Positions 23,555 through 32,343 of a stretch of DNA of 64,000 nucleotides are shown one piece after another; position 1 is the stretch's first letter; each line of letters begins with the position of its first letter. Both the position numbers and the translations under genes were made by a program. Under the pieces are notes generated by a model. That model was given only the letters and a program-made list of their open reading frames with translations. It ran no database searches and had not been told where the DNA came from. This DNA is from Lachnospira rogosae (lineage in GTDB: Bacteria > Bacillota > Clostridia > Lachnospirales > Lachnospiraceae): positions 23,316-87,315 of the forward strand of contig NZ_JBBMER010000010.1 of assembly GCF_040096455.1 (NCBI RefSeq), given 5' to 3'.

Positions 23555-26029
23555 ATGACAGACACAGCAGTATCTTTTAGCAAAGAAGAATTTAAGAAGA
23601 AGGTCGTAAGCAATTGTAAGTCTTTGTATAGAAAGAACATAGATGAAGCTGACAAACAGCAGGTGTTCCAATCAGTGGCATATGCAGTTAAAGATCTTAT
23701 AATAGATAAGTGGATAGCAACTCATAAGACATATGATAAGGAAGATCCTAAGGTTGTATATTATATGTCAATGGAATTCCTTATGGGTCGTGCACTTGGC
23801 AATAATATGATTAATCTTACTAAGTACAATGAGATAAAAGAAGCTCTTGAAGAATTAGGTCTTGATATCAATGTTATCGAAGATCAGGAACCTGATGCGG
23901 CACTTGGTAATGGTGGTCTTGGAAGACTTGCAGCATGTTTTCTTGATTCTTTAGCTACACTTGAATATCCAGCATACGGCTGTGGTATAAGATATAAGTA
24001 CGGAATGTTTAAGCAGGAGATTAAGGACGGATATCAGGTAGAAGTTCCAGATAACTGGTTAAAGGATGGCAATCCATTTGAGATTAAGCGTTCTGAATAC
24101 AAGTATGAAGTAAAGTTTGGTGGATATGTACGTTCTTACAGAGATGAAGCATCAGGACGTGATATATTCGTTCAGGAAGATTACCGTTCGGTTATAGCTG
24201 TTCCATACGACCTTCCTGTTATTGGATATGGCAATAACACAGTTAATTCACTTAGAATATGGGATGCAGAGCCAGTTAATACATTTAATTTAAGCTCATT
24301 TGATAAAGGTGATTACCAGAAGGCTATTGAGGAGGAGAACCTTGCTAAGAATATCGTAGAAGTTCTTTACCCTAATGATAACCACTATGCTGGTAAGGAA
24401 TTAAGACTTAAGCAGCAGTATTTCTTCGTATCAGCATCAGTACAGAGAGCTGTTGACAGATATAAGAGTATGCACAACGGTGATGTAAGAAAGCTCTATG
24501 AGAAAGTTACATTCCAGCTTAATGATACACATCCAACAGTTGCAGTTGCAGAGCTTATGAGAATTCTTATGGATGAAAATGGTCTTGAATGGGATGAGGC
24601 ATGGGATATCACAACTAAGACAGTTGCATATACTAACCATACTATTATGGCAGAAGCACTTGAAAAATGGCCTATCGAATTATTCTCAAGACTTCTTCCT
24701 AGAATTTATCAGATAGTAGAAGAGATTAATAGAAGATTTGTAGAAGAGATTAAAGCTAAATATCCTGGAGATCAGGAAAAGGTTAGAAAGATGGCTGTTA
24801 TCTATGACGGGCAGGTTAAGATGGCACATCTTGCTATATGTGCAGGCTACTCAGTTAATGGTGTTGCAAAGCTTCACACAGAAATCTTAGAAAAGCAGGA
24901 GCTTAAGGACTTCTATGAGATGATGCCAGAGAAGTTCAACAACAAGACTAATGGTATTACACAGAGAAGATTCCTTCTTCACGCTAATCCACTTCTTGCA
25001 GACTGGATTACAGACAAGATTGGTGACGGCTGGATAACAGACCTTAAGCAGTTAGAGAAGCTTTTAGTATATGTTAATGATGAAAAAGCAAGACAGGAAT
25101 TTATGCAGATTAAGCATAAGAATAAAGTAAGACTTGCTAAGTACATTAAGGAGCATAATGGAATAGATGTTAATCCGGATTCAATATTTGATGTTCAGGT
25201 AAAGAGACTTCACGAATATAAGAGACAGCTTCTTAATATTCTTCACATAATGTATCTTTACAATGAGATTAAGAAGAATCCAGATATGGATATTGTGCCA
25301 AGAACATTTATATTTGGTGCAAAGGCAGCAGCAGGTTACAAGATTGCGAAGCAGACAATCAAGCTTATCAATAATGTAGCAGAAGTAATCAATAATGATG
25401 AGTCTATCAATGGCAAGATTAAGGTTGTATTCATAGAGAACTACAGAGTATCTAATGCTGAGATTATATTTGCAGCAGCAGATGTATCAGAGCAGATTTC
25501 AACAGCTTCTAAGGAAGCTTCTGGTACAGGTAATATGAAGTTTATGCTTAACGGTGCTATGACACTTGGAACAATGGACGGTGCTAACGTAGAGATAGTA
25601 CAGGAAGTTGGAGCAGACAATGCAGTTATATTCGGACTTAGCTCAGACGAAGTTATACGTTATGAGAATGAGGGCGGATATGACCCAATGGAAATCTTCA
25701 ACAATGATCAGGATATAAGAGAAGTTCTTATGGAACTTATCAATGGTAAGTATTCTAAGGAAGACCCAGAGATGTTCAGAGATATTTACAATTCACTTCT
25801 TAATACACAGGAAGGCAGAAGGGCAGATACTTACTTTATCCTTAAAGATTTCTGTTCTTATGCAGATGCACAGAAGAAGATTGATGAAAGATATAGAGAT
25901 GAGAAGAGCTGGGCTAAGACAGTTATGATTAATTCGTTCAAGGCTGGTAAGTTCTCATCGGACAGAACTATAGAAGAGTACGCTACAGAAATCTGGAAGC
26001 TTACTAAGACACCGGTTAAAGTACAGTAA
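23555..26029 (+). CDS. glgP: Glycogen/starch phosphorylase
   Basis: 824 residues, the usual length of the GT35 phosphorylases; AAGGAGGAG precedes the ATG. It releases glucose-1-phosphate from alpha-1,4-glucans by phosphorolysis in the cytoplasm. The pyridoxal-phosphate lysine is Lys662 in ASGTGNMKFMLNGA, followed by GTMDGANVEI. The substrate region EDQEPDAALGNGGLGRLAACF near residue 110 is well conserved. No other glycogen gene is adjacent; the next genes are sporulation related. Glycogen turnover would feed the sugar-phosphate pool used by the pgi and PPi-pfk genes elsewhere in the window. Confidence 0.97.
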   Translation: MTDTAVSFSKEEFKKKVVSNCKSLYRKNIDEADKQQVFQSVAYAVKDLIIDKWIATHKTYDKEDPKVVYYMSMEFLMGRALGNNMINLTKYNEIKEALEELGLDINVIEDQEPDAALGNGGLGRLAACFLDSLATLEYPAYGCGIRYKYGMFKQEIKDGYQVEVPDNWLKDGNPFEIKRSEYKYEVKFGGYVRSYRDEASGRDIFVQEDYRSVIAVPYDLPVIGYGNNTVNSLRIWDAEPVNTFNLSSFDKGDYQKAIEEENLAKNIVEVLYPNDNHYAGKELRLKQQYFFVSASVQRAVDRYKSMHNGDVRKLYEKVTFQLNDTHPTVAVAELMRILMDENGLEWDEAWDITTKTVAYTNHTIMAEALEKWPIELFSRLLPRIYQIVEEINRRFVEEIKAKYPGDQEKVRKMAVIYDGQVKMAHLAICAGYSVNGVAKLHTEILEKQELKDFYEMMPEKFNNKTNGITQRRFLLHANPLLADWITDKIGDGWITDLKQLEKLLVYVNDEKARQEFMQIKHKNKVRLAKYIKEHNGIDVNPDSIFDVQVKRLHEYKRQLLNILHIMYLYNEIKKNPDMDIVPRTFIFGAKAAAGYKIAKQTIKLINNVAEVINNDESINGKIKVVFIENYRVSNAEIIFAAADVSEQISTASKEASGTGNMKFMLNGAMTLGTMDGANVEIVQEVGADNAVIFGLSSDEVIRYENEGGYDPMEIFNNDQDIREVLMELINGKYSKEDPEMFRDIYNSLLNTQEGRRADTYFILKDFCSYADAQKKIDERYRDEKSWAKTVMINSFKAGKFSSDRTIEEYATEIWKLTKTPVKVQ

Positions 26030-26105
26030 TAACAAGAATAAATTCTATCCATAATTCATACTCTTTAATATGCGCCATATAAGTGCAGACATAAAGGAGT
26101 ACTGA

Positions 26106-27080
26106 ATGTTGGATAGAATTTTTTTAAGCAATTCATATAGTTATAGAAAGAAAAAATGTGCGGCGGTAATTGTATTTATCGCCATATATCTGCTTATACC
26201 GACTATTGTTACACTGAATGTTACAGGAGTTGTGTACACGCCTGTGAATGAAGATTACAGCGATGGAAGAAAAGTGATTGTAAAATACAGAAATGCCACG
26301 CAGGAGGTAGGTGTTGACAGGTTTGTGGCGATGGTGCTTGCCAAAAGGCTTTATATGAGCAGTGAAGTAGAAGTTCTTAAAGCAGAAAGCATTATGATAA
26401 GGACAGATGTATACAGGCTTATGGGTGAGCAAATGATTATAGACAGCAGTGAGCTTGGAATGGAATATATGACGACACAGCAGATGAAAAGCAAATGGGG
26501 GAAGGATTACGAGGATAATTATAATCTTGTTAAGGACTGCACGGCTGCGACAAGTGGACTTGCAATCAGGTATAACGATAAGTATATTGAGGCAAGATAT
26601 ACATATATAACATCTGGAAGCACGCTTTCAGGGGCTTCAATACTAGGTGATGAGTATGCTTATCTTTCAGCAGTGGAGTGTAATAATGATAAAAATGCAC
26701 AGGACTATCTTGTTGTTAAGACTATAAGCAATAAAGATTTTGTTAATTCATTTGAGAAAAAATACGACAGCATTAATCTTGATAAAAATAATCTGGCACA
26801 GCAAATTCAGATTGTATCCAAGAATGAAGCTGGTTATGTGTTAAAGCTTCAGATAGGGAATGTTGTTATGTCGGGAAGTGAATTTGCATATGTACTTGGT
26901 ATTAATTCGCCCAATTTTAGTATTGAATATATGCAGACTGGCGTTAAGATAACGACAATCGGTGTTGGAGAAGGCTTTGGTGTCAGCGTATATACGGCAG
27001 ATTGTATGGCAAAGGCTGGCTCATCTTATGAAGATATTATAGAAACATTTTATAATAAAATAAATATAATAAGTGAATAA
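26106..27080 (+). CDS. spoIID: SpoIID/LytB-domain protein (stage II sporulation protein D)
   Basis: 324 residues with AAAGGAG upstream. A membrane anchor (about 18-40) precedes the SpoIID domain. The segment MSSEVEVLKAES (about 84-95) matches the family motif with the catalytic Glu, though the usual AQAVAARTYA continuation is altered (SIMIRTDVY). The C-terminal GEGFGVSVYTADCMAKAGSSY replaces the typical GHGVGMSQYGA...G motif, so the protein is divergent. In B. subtilis SpoIID is a lytic transglycosylase that acts on peptidoglycan during forespore engulfment with SpoIIM and SpoIIP. The next gene encodes a SpoIIQ-like protein, as in many clostridia. Confidence 0.82.
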   Translation: MLDRIFLSNSYSYRKKKCAAVIVFIAIYLLIPTIVTLNVTGVVYTPVNEDYSDGRKVIVKYRNATQEVGVDRFVAMVLAKRLYMSSEVEVLKAESIMIRTDVYRLMGEQMIIDSSELGMEYMTTQQMKSKWGKDYEDNYNLVKDCTAATSGLAIRYNDKYIEARYTYITSGSTLSGASILGDEYAYLSAVECNNDKNAQDYLVVKTISNKDFVNSFEKKYDSINLDKNNLAQQIQIVSKNEAGYVLKLQIGNVVMSGSEFAYVLGINSPNFSIEYMQTGVKITTIGVGEGFGVSVYTADCMAKAGSSYEDIIETFYNKINIISE

Positions 27081-27126
27081 TACGCAGGATTATGGAAAGC
27101 ATATTAACATAGAAAGGTTTTGATAA

Positions 27127-27172
27127 CTGTAGGTTTTACCTACAGCACCGGACTTTATGCCCTTTATGGGCA
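27127..27172 (+). repeat. Twin hairpins in the spoIIQ leader
   Basis: CTGTAGGT-TTT-ACCTACAG (27127-27145) and TGCCC-TTTAT-GGGCA (27158-27172) sit side by side just before the ribosome site of the next gene (GGAGG at 27178). They could slow ribosome access or stabilise the mRNA; role unknown. Confidence 0.6.
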
Positions 27173-27187
27173 GGAATGGAGGTTAAT

Positions 27188-28006
27188 ATGGATAAGAACA
27201 CAGCCAGTAAGACAAAGATAGTTTCAATCGTTATATCATTAGGAATTATTGCAACACTTATTATAGGAGTAATTTCGGTGGTAAGAAGCGTTAATTCCAA
27301 TAGAAATAATGAGAATAACATTGTTAATCTTAATGAAACTCAGGAAAATGTTGCAATAAAGACAGAAGATGTGACGGACGATGTGCTGGGGAATATCGAT
27401 GATGAATTACAGGAAGCTAATGCTGGTGCAAGTATGGCGGTGGATACAGATAATATCAGTAATAAAGCAGATAATACTTATAACACACATAAAGCTGGCA
27501 CTGACGATGCAGATAAGGAAACTGAGCCGACAGTTCCACCGACTTTATCATCAGAAGAAGTTATGGCTGAGGCAATGAAGAATTTTGCATTTGATGAGAG
27601 CAACAAGCTTGCGTGGCCAGTGCTTGGTCAGATTGTACTCGACTATAATATGGACGAGACCATTTTCTTTAAGAGTCTTGGAATGTACAAATGTAATCCA
27701 GCAATAATTATACAATCCGAGGTAGGAACTAATGTTGCAGCGGCGGCATCGGGAATTGTAACAGATGTGGCTAATCTTTCAGAAACAGGAACAACAGTTA
27801 CAGTATCAATTGGAAATGGTTATGAAACAACAACTGGTCTTATAGAAAATGTTAATTTGAAAAAAGGGGATAAGGTTGTAGCCGGACAGCTGATTGGTAC
27901 AGTGGCAAGCCCAAGTGCATACTATATAGAAGAGGGTCCTGGAGTGTATTTCAAACTTACACAATATGGAGAACCAATAAACCCAGACACATATTTTGTG
28001 GAATAG
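27188..28006 (+). CDS. spoIIQ: SpoIIQ-like protein with a degenerate M23 (LytM) domain
   Basis: 272 residues from ATG 27188 (GGAGG five bases upstream; ATG 27176 lies before that site). A membrane anchor (about 10-30) is followed by a hydrophilic, acidic Asn/Thr-rich linker and a C-terminal M23 fold (about 155-270) with VAAAASGIVTDV and KKGDKVVAGQLIGTV. The zinc-binding residues are missing: the HxxxD region is changed and the usual LHFE is VYFKL, so it should be a binding, not a cutting, domain. SpoIIQ links forespore to the mother-cell SpoIIIAH. Adjacency to spoIID supports the assignment; the gene symbol is inferred from this. Confidence 0.75.
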   Translation: MDKNTASKTKIVSIVISLGIIATLIIGVISVVRSVNSNRNNENNIVNLNETQENVAIKTEDVTDDVLGNIDDELQEANAGASMAVDTDNISNKADNTYNTHKAGTDDADKETEPTVPPTLSSEEVMAEAMKNFAFDESNKLAWPVLGQIVLDYNMDETIFFKSLGMYKCNPAIIIQSEVGTNVAAAASGIVTDVANLSETGTTVTVSIGNGYETTTGLIENVNLKKGDKVVAGQLIGTVASPSAYYIEEGPGVYFKLTQYGEPINPDTYFVE

Positions 28007-28013
28007 ATAAAAT

Positions 28014-28088
28014 AAGCACCCACTTAATTTCTTACAATAGTTTCAAATCATATATTATTTATATACGGCTTACAGTGGGTGCTTTATA
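28014..28088 (+). terminator. Possible terminator after spoIIQ
   Basis: AAGCACCCAC (28014-28023) is perfectly complementary to GTGGGTGCTT (28075-28084). The intervening 51 bases are AT-rich and the T run is short, so termination efficiency is uncertain. Confidence 0.55.
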
Positions 28089-28129
28089 TATATTTTATGT
28101 AATAGGAAAATCCGATAGAATTCCCTGTT

Positions 28130-28235
28130 AGATAAAAAGCAATATGTGCCGGTAATGCACACCCGTGCGAAGATGTAGTTTGTCGCAAACAACCGCACCT
28201 GACACGAGAATGTATTTTGCATATTCTTTTTATCT
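28130..28235. repeat. Nested stem-loop element between spoIIQ and murG
   Basis: AGATAAAAAG-c-AATATG (28130-28146) pairs with CATATT-CTTTTTATCT (28220-28235). Inside are GTGCG/CGCAC (28165-28169 / 28194-28198), GTTTG-TCG-CAAAC (28178-28190), and an alternative GCAC-ACCC-GTGC (28157-28168). The right arm reaches the murG stop codon. It may end murG transcription on the minus strand, or be a copy of a palindromic repeat family. Confidence 0.6.
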
Positions 28236-29294
28236 GGCAGTAGAATTAATTAAGTTCATTATTATAGGAATAGCGTGGCTTTCCTTGCTTTCTGACATAG
28301 CGTTGATATATGTCTGTCTGTTAGTATAGAGTTCATTAACAGCTTTTAATAAGCTTTCTGGTGTAAGGTCTTCCTCAAATAATACACTTGAATAACCGTG
28401 CTCCTGAAATGATTTTGCATTAAGAATCTGGTCGCCACGGCTTGCGTTAGCTGAAAGTGGAATTAAGAGGTTAGGCTTTTTAAGGGCTAATAATTCACAT
28501 ATAGCGTTAGCACCAGCTCTTGATATTACGATATCGCTTATTGCAAATAAATCGCGCATTTCCTCACTTATATATTCAAATTGTACATAGCCTTCAATGT
28601 TGTTAAGTGAGTTATCAGTCTTGCCTTTTCCACAAAGGTGAACAACCTGATAATCTTTAAGAAGTTCAGGAAGAACTTTTCTTACCGCTTCATTAACGTG
28701 AACAGCACCAGTACTTCCGCCGACAACCATAATTATTGGTTTGCCACTTGTGAAATTGCAAAGCTTAAGTCCGGCAAGCTTATTACCCTGTAAAAGCTCC
28801 TGACGGATAGGAGAGCCTGTAAGAACAGCCTTGTCAGCAGGAAGGTACTTGATAGTTTCAGGAAAATTACAGCATACCTTTGTAGCCTTTTTAATAGCTA
28901 TTCTGTTGGCAAGTCCTGGTGTCATATCTGATTCGTGTATGATAACAGGAATGTGCTTGTGTCCAGCTGCAAGTACAACTGGAACAGATACGAAGCCGCC
29001 CTTTGAGAATATGATATCAGGCTTAATTCTTCTCATAAGCCTGCGTGCCTGAAAATATCCCTTTATAACCCTGAATGGGTCAGTAAGATTTTTAAAGCTC
29101 TTATAACGTCTTAATTTACCTGAAGATATTCCATAGTAGGGAATATCCAGATTTTCTATTAATGTCTTTTCGATTCCAGTGTATGAACCAATATAGAATA
29201 CTTCGTAGCCAGCTTCCTTAAGGCTGGGAAGTAATGCTATATTAGGTGTTACGTGGCCGGCTGTACCACCACCTGTTAATATAATCTTTTTCAT
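28230..29294 (-). CDS. murG: UDP-GlcNAc:lipid I N-acetylglucosaminyltransferase
   Basis: 354 residues. ATG at 29294 has GAGG seven bases upstream; a TTG two codons earlier is unlikely. The N-terminal GGGTAGHVTPNIAL loop (about 8-21) binds the diphosphate, KGGFVSVPVVLAA and HESDMTPGLANR follow, and GGSTGAVHVNEAV and SRAGANAICELLALKKPNLLIPL mark the UDP-GlcNAc-binding C-terminal domain. It adds GlcNAc to lipid I to form lipid II at the inner face of the membrane. It lies downstream of the TSCPD/radical SAM pair on the same strand, after a 108-base gap; no other cell-wall gene is adjacent, so this could be a second murG outside the dcw cluster. Confidence 0.93.
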   Translation of the reverse strand: MKKIILTGGGTAGHVTPNIALLPSLKEAGYEVFYIGSYTGIEKTLIENLDIPYYGISSGKLRRYKSFKNLTDPFRVIKGYFQARRLMRRIKPDIIFSKGGFVSVPVVLAAGHKHIPVIIHESDMTPGLANRIAIKKATKVCCNFPETIKYLPADKAVLTGSPIRQELLQGNKLAGLKLCNFTSGKPIIMVVGGSTGAVHVNEAVRKVLPELLKDYQVVHLCGKGKTDNSLNNIEGYVQFEYISEEMRDLFAISDIVISRAGANAICELLALKKPNLLIPLSANASRGDQILNAKSFQEHGYSSVLFEEDLTPESLLKAVNELYTNRQTYINAMSESKESHAIPIIMNLINSTAR

Positions 29295-29402
29295 AGCCAA
29301 TCCTCATTTTCTTAATTATAATTATTGTTTATGGTAAATTTTAAAATTTTATAGCAGTAATTTACTGTTGCATTAGTGAGTGTCAGAATTCACGCGGTGT
29401 TA

Positions 29403-30206
29403 TTATATTTTGTGTGAAAACCTTTCCTTGAAACTGCAATGCCTGCATAGCGGTTCAACTGCATATTTGTCATTGAATCCCTGAACAAATGCCTTGCTTT
29501 TATCGCTTTCAAGTATATCAGAAAGCGGAGTATCAAGTATATTGCCAAGAGCCATAACGCCGTTGCCGTCAAGACAGCAGGGTACAACTGTTCCATCACT
29601 TAATATGGCAATATGTGTGCGTATTCCCTGACAGAAGCCGCGTTCGTTATAATAACTTCCGTTAAGTTCAGGCCATTCAAATGGACTTTGCACATTGACA
29701 TAAAGATGACGTTTGATAGTGCAGTTTCGCTCACCAAATAAAAATGGCTCATTTTTCGTGTTCCATAATCTTAACGAAATCTCTGTATCAGTCTTATCAA
29801 GAAGTGTCTCACAGGAATAGAACAAATCATTAATATAAGTATCCATATCTATGCAGTCGTTGTCATCGGCACTGTGCATAGATACATTAATCTGGTGTAC
29901 TGGATATTTAATCAAAGTATCAAGTCTTTGTCTTATAAGCGTTCCATTGGTAGTGAGGTTGACCGTTATGCCACAATCCCTGCACAGGGAAAGTATGTCG
30001 GCAAGCTGTGGGTGAAGCAGTGGCTCACCCTTGACGTGAAGATATATATAATTCGTATACGGACGTATTTCATCAAGTATATGTCCGAAATCTTCAATCG
30101 GCATAAAATGTGCCGGGCGTTTGGTTTCCTGACAGAAAGAGCATTTCAGATTACAGGAACTTGTTATTTCTATATATATTCGTTTGAAGCGTTTAATATT
30201 TCCCAT
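29403..30206 (-). CDS. Radical SAM protein with SPASM-like C-terminal cysteines
   Basis: 267 residues. The CNLKCSFC motif (about residues 18-25) binds the catalytic 4Fe-4S cluster, and the strand HVKGEPLLHP fits the radical SAM GGEP position as KGEP. A C-terminal cysteine group (CQGIRTH...VPCCLDGNG...CRHCSF) resembles SPASM domains that hold auxiliary clusters, found in peptide-modifying and anaerobic sulfatase-type enzymes. Substrate is unknown; no small precursor peptide gene is obvious beside it. It starts three bases after the TSCPD gene stop and has no ribosome site of its own, so translation is probably coupled. Confidence 0.85.
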   Translation of the reverse strand: MGNIKRFKRIYIEITSSCNLKCSFCQETKRPAHFMPIEDFGHILDEIRPYTNYIYLHVKGEPLLHPQLADILSLCRDCGITVNLTTNGTLIRQRLDTLIKYPVHQINVSMHSADDNDCIDMDTYINDLFYSCETLLDKTDTEISLRLWNTKNEPFLFGERNCTIKRHLYVNVQSPFEWPELNGSYYNERGFCQGIRTHIAILSDGTVVPCCLDGNGVMALGNILDTPLSDILESDKSKAFVQGFNDKYAVEPLCRHCSFKERFSHKI

Positions 30207-30209
30207 AAA

Positions 30210-30455
30210 TTACTTATTGGCAATATATTGCTTGAGTGCAGTTGCAAGCTGGTCAGGACAGGATGTTGGCTTAAAGCCGCATTTAATTCCTTCCATACGT
30301 TTGATAGCTTCGTTAACGTCCATACCCTCAACGAGTGCGGCAACACCCTGAGTATTACCAGAACAGCCACCATCAAACTTAACGCCAGTAACCTTATTAT
30401 CGACTACATCGAATTCAATAGAACGTGAACATACGCCTCTTGTAGTATATTTCAT
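30210..30455 (-). CDS. TSCPD-domain protein (TIGR03905 family)
   Basis: 81 residues from the ATG at 30455, which has GAGG six bases upstream. The sequence contains GGCSGNTQGVAALVEGM, KCGFKPTSCPDQLA and four cysteines; TSCPD gives the domain its name. The domain also occurs at the end of some B12-dependent ribonucleotide reductases, where cysteines may help redox or metal binding; stand-alone versions have no known role. Close linkage to the radical SAM gene (three bases apart) suggests shared function. Confidence 0.88.
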   Translation of the reverse strand: MKYTTRGVCSRSIEFDVVDNKVTGVKFDGGCSGNTQGVAALVEGMDVNEAIKRMEGIKCGFKPTSCPDQLATALKQYIANK

Positions 30456-30528
30456 AATTATCCTCATTTCTACGCACAGTCAGTTAATACAAAAATATTA
30501 TATAGACGGAAATGCATTGTGTGCGTTC

Positions 30529-30844
30529 AACGCATCCGAAGTTTCGAAGAAACATCTAAGTGACTACGAAGTAGTCATATTATATCATATGCCCTGCGTT
30601 GTTTTTCAACGCATCCGAAGTTTCGAAGAAACTTCTAAGTGACTACGAAGTAGTCATATTATATCATAGTTTTTGCGCAGTTTTTCAGCGCATCTGAAGT
30701 TTCGAAGAAACTTCTAAGTGACTACGAAGTAGTCATATTATATCATAGTTTTTGCGCAGTTTTTCAGCGCATCTGAAGTTTCGAAGAAACTTCTAAGTGA
30801 CTACGAAGTAGTCATATTATATCATAGTTTTTAAAGAGTTGTAT
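30529..30844. repeat. Four tandem 79-bp triple-hairpin repeats
   Basis: Units start at 30529, 30608, 30687 and 30766. Each holds GAAGTTTC-GAA-GAAACTTC (one mismatch in the first), TGACTAC-GAA-GTAGTCA, then TATTATATCAT, and units are joined by a third hairpin of the type TGCGTTG...CAACGCA or TGCGC...GCGCA. Units 3 and 4 are the same over their first 67 bases. A single inverted copy lies at 40723. This fills the first half of the 668-base gap before the nucleosidase gene; no gene is seen there. Confidence 0.95.
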
Positions 30845-30955
30845 TATGTAAGATGTAATTAATTCAATATTCAGGTGAAAATCAGAGTAAATCAAATGAT
30901 TTTCGTTTATGATGTTATAGTGATTAATATTTAAAAATAAAGCCTGACACAAACA

Positions 30956-30984
30956 TTGTGATATTGCCAATTAATTGGTACAAT
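30956..30984 (+). promoter_or_regulatory. Candidate promoter of the MTA/SAH nucleosidase gene
   Basis: TTGTGA (30956-30961), 17 bases, TACAAT (30979-30984). About 150 bases of leader follow before the ATG at 31136. Confidence 0.5.
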
Positions 30985-31135
30985 AAGTAAAACGCATTTT
31001 AACTGTGAATAATTAACTAATAAAGTAATAACAGGAGATTAGTGTGGAAAACAGATTTTCACACAGTGGATTTGTGTCTGTGCGTACCATACACAAACCA
31101 GTATGCGAAAAATGTGCGCAGAAATGAGGATTATT

Positions 31136-31828
31136 ATGATAGGTATTATTGGAGCTATGGACGAAGAAGTAGCTAAGATAGTTGAAGCTATGGAAATTGA
31201 AAGACAGGAAGATAAGGCTTGTATGTCATTTAAGGCTGGAAAGCTTAATGGCAAAGATGTTGTTGTTGTAAGAAGCGGTATCGGCAAGGTAAATGCGGCA
31301 GTATGTACACAGATACTTGTAGATGATTTCGGCGTTGATTATGTTATTAATACAGGAATTGCAGGTTCACTTAAGGCAGAGATTAATATTGCAGATATTG
31401 TTATATCAAGTGATGTATTACATCACGATATGGATGCTTCAGGATTTGGATATCCTTTAGGACAGATTCCAAGAATGGACGTATTGTCTTTTGAAGCAGA
31501 CAAGCACCTTATAGATGTTGCCAAAGAGGCTTGTGCTAAGGTTCTTCCAGAGATAGGTACACATATTGGCAGGGTTGTAAGCGGTGACCAGTTCATATCA
31601 GACAAGGCTGTTAAAGAAAGAATATCAGCTAATTTTGATGGATACTGCACAGAGATGGAAGGTGCAGCAATTGCACAGGCAGCATATCTTAATAAAGTTC
31701 CATTTGTTATATTAAGAGCAATCTCAGATAAGGCTGATGACAGTGCAACTATGGATTACCCTACATTCGAGAAGCAGGCGATTGAGAATTCGGTTAAGCT
31801 GCTTAAGGAATTGGTGGGACAGATATAG
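31136..31828 (+). CDS. mtnN: 5'-methylthioadenosine/S-adenosylhomocysteine nucleosidase
   Basis: 230 residues from ATG 31136, which has GAGG six bases upstream; earlier in-frame starts lack a site. It opens with the family's IGIIGAMDEEV. The substrate pocket MEGAAIAQAA and the catalytic Asp in ISDKAD are present, as is RSGIGKVNAA. The enzyme cleaves adenine from methylthioadenosine and S-adenosylhomocysteine, recycling the products of SAM-dependent reactions and of autoinducer-2 synthesis. It sits alone between two repeat-rich stretches. Confidence 0.95.
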   Translation: MIGIIGAMDEEVAKIVEAMEIERQEDKACMSFKAGKLNGKDVVVVRSGIGKVNAAVCTQILVDDFGVDYVINTGIAGSLKAEINIADIVISSDVLHHDMDASGFGYPLGQIPRMDVLSFEADKHLIDVAKEACAKVLPEIGTHIGRVVSGDQFISDKAVKERISANFDGYCTEMEGAAIAQAAYLNKVPFVILRAISDKADDSATMDYPTFEKQAIENSVKLLKELVGQI

Positions 31829-31886
31829 ATATAGACAGATATAATTTCTGCTGATTTATTATGTCGGACGCGGAGTGCGGTTGTGG

Positions 31887-32180
31887 CAAATGGTTGTGAC
31901 AAACGGACGGGCTGTGGCTAGGGGCTGTGGTGGTGCGTGTGAGACTGCTATAAGATAATTGGATATTACTAAGTCATTCCCGGTGGAGTTATGGTGCCGG
32001 ACGCACCGCTCCAAATTCGCCATCGTGGCTCAGTTGTCGCTTGCCCAGACCTCGTGTCTGGGCATTGCTGTATGGTGGAGGGAATGACTAAGAAATATCA
32101 GCAATTATCTTATAATGTCAGTCCTCACACGCACCACCACAGCCCCTACCCGCACCCCTGTCGGGTTGCGATGGCAGGGG
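31887..32180. repeat. Giant near-palindromic element A (about 294 bp)
   Basis: The arms TAGGGGCTGTGGTGGTGCGTGTGAG-type (31919-31943) and its perfect complement (32124-32148) give 25 uninterrupted pairs; pairing continues inward with interruptions through TATAAGATAATTG and CTAAGTCATTCCC. The centre holds GCCCAGAC-CTCGT-GTCTGGGC (32043-32063). The limits are set by comparison with element B. GC content is well above the surroundings. No open frame in it has a ribosome site or known motif. Confidence 0.85.
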
Positions 32181-32343
32181 CACACACTACCGGGGTTGCG
32201 GATAATAGGGCAGAAATATGGCTGGGAAGGGAGATAGGAGTGTGGCTGTCAAGATGTAGTGGTTGGAAAGCTGTACAAATCAGTGGGACCTGTAGTTCGT
32301 GAAGTTAGCTGTAGAGGTGTACTGTATATTCCTTCACAATGCA

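Noticed and set aside
29874..30428. 184-codon plus-strand frame opposite the radical SAM/TSCPD genes
   Set aside because: It is antisense to two well-supported genes and its translation resembles no known protein.
30529..30844. Possible CRISPR array
   Set aside because: The repeated unit is the whole 79 bases with no variable spacers, and no cas gene is near; the unit is itself made of hairpins.
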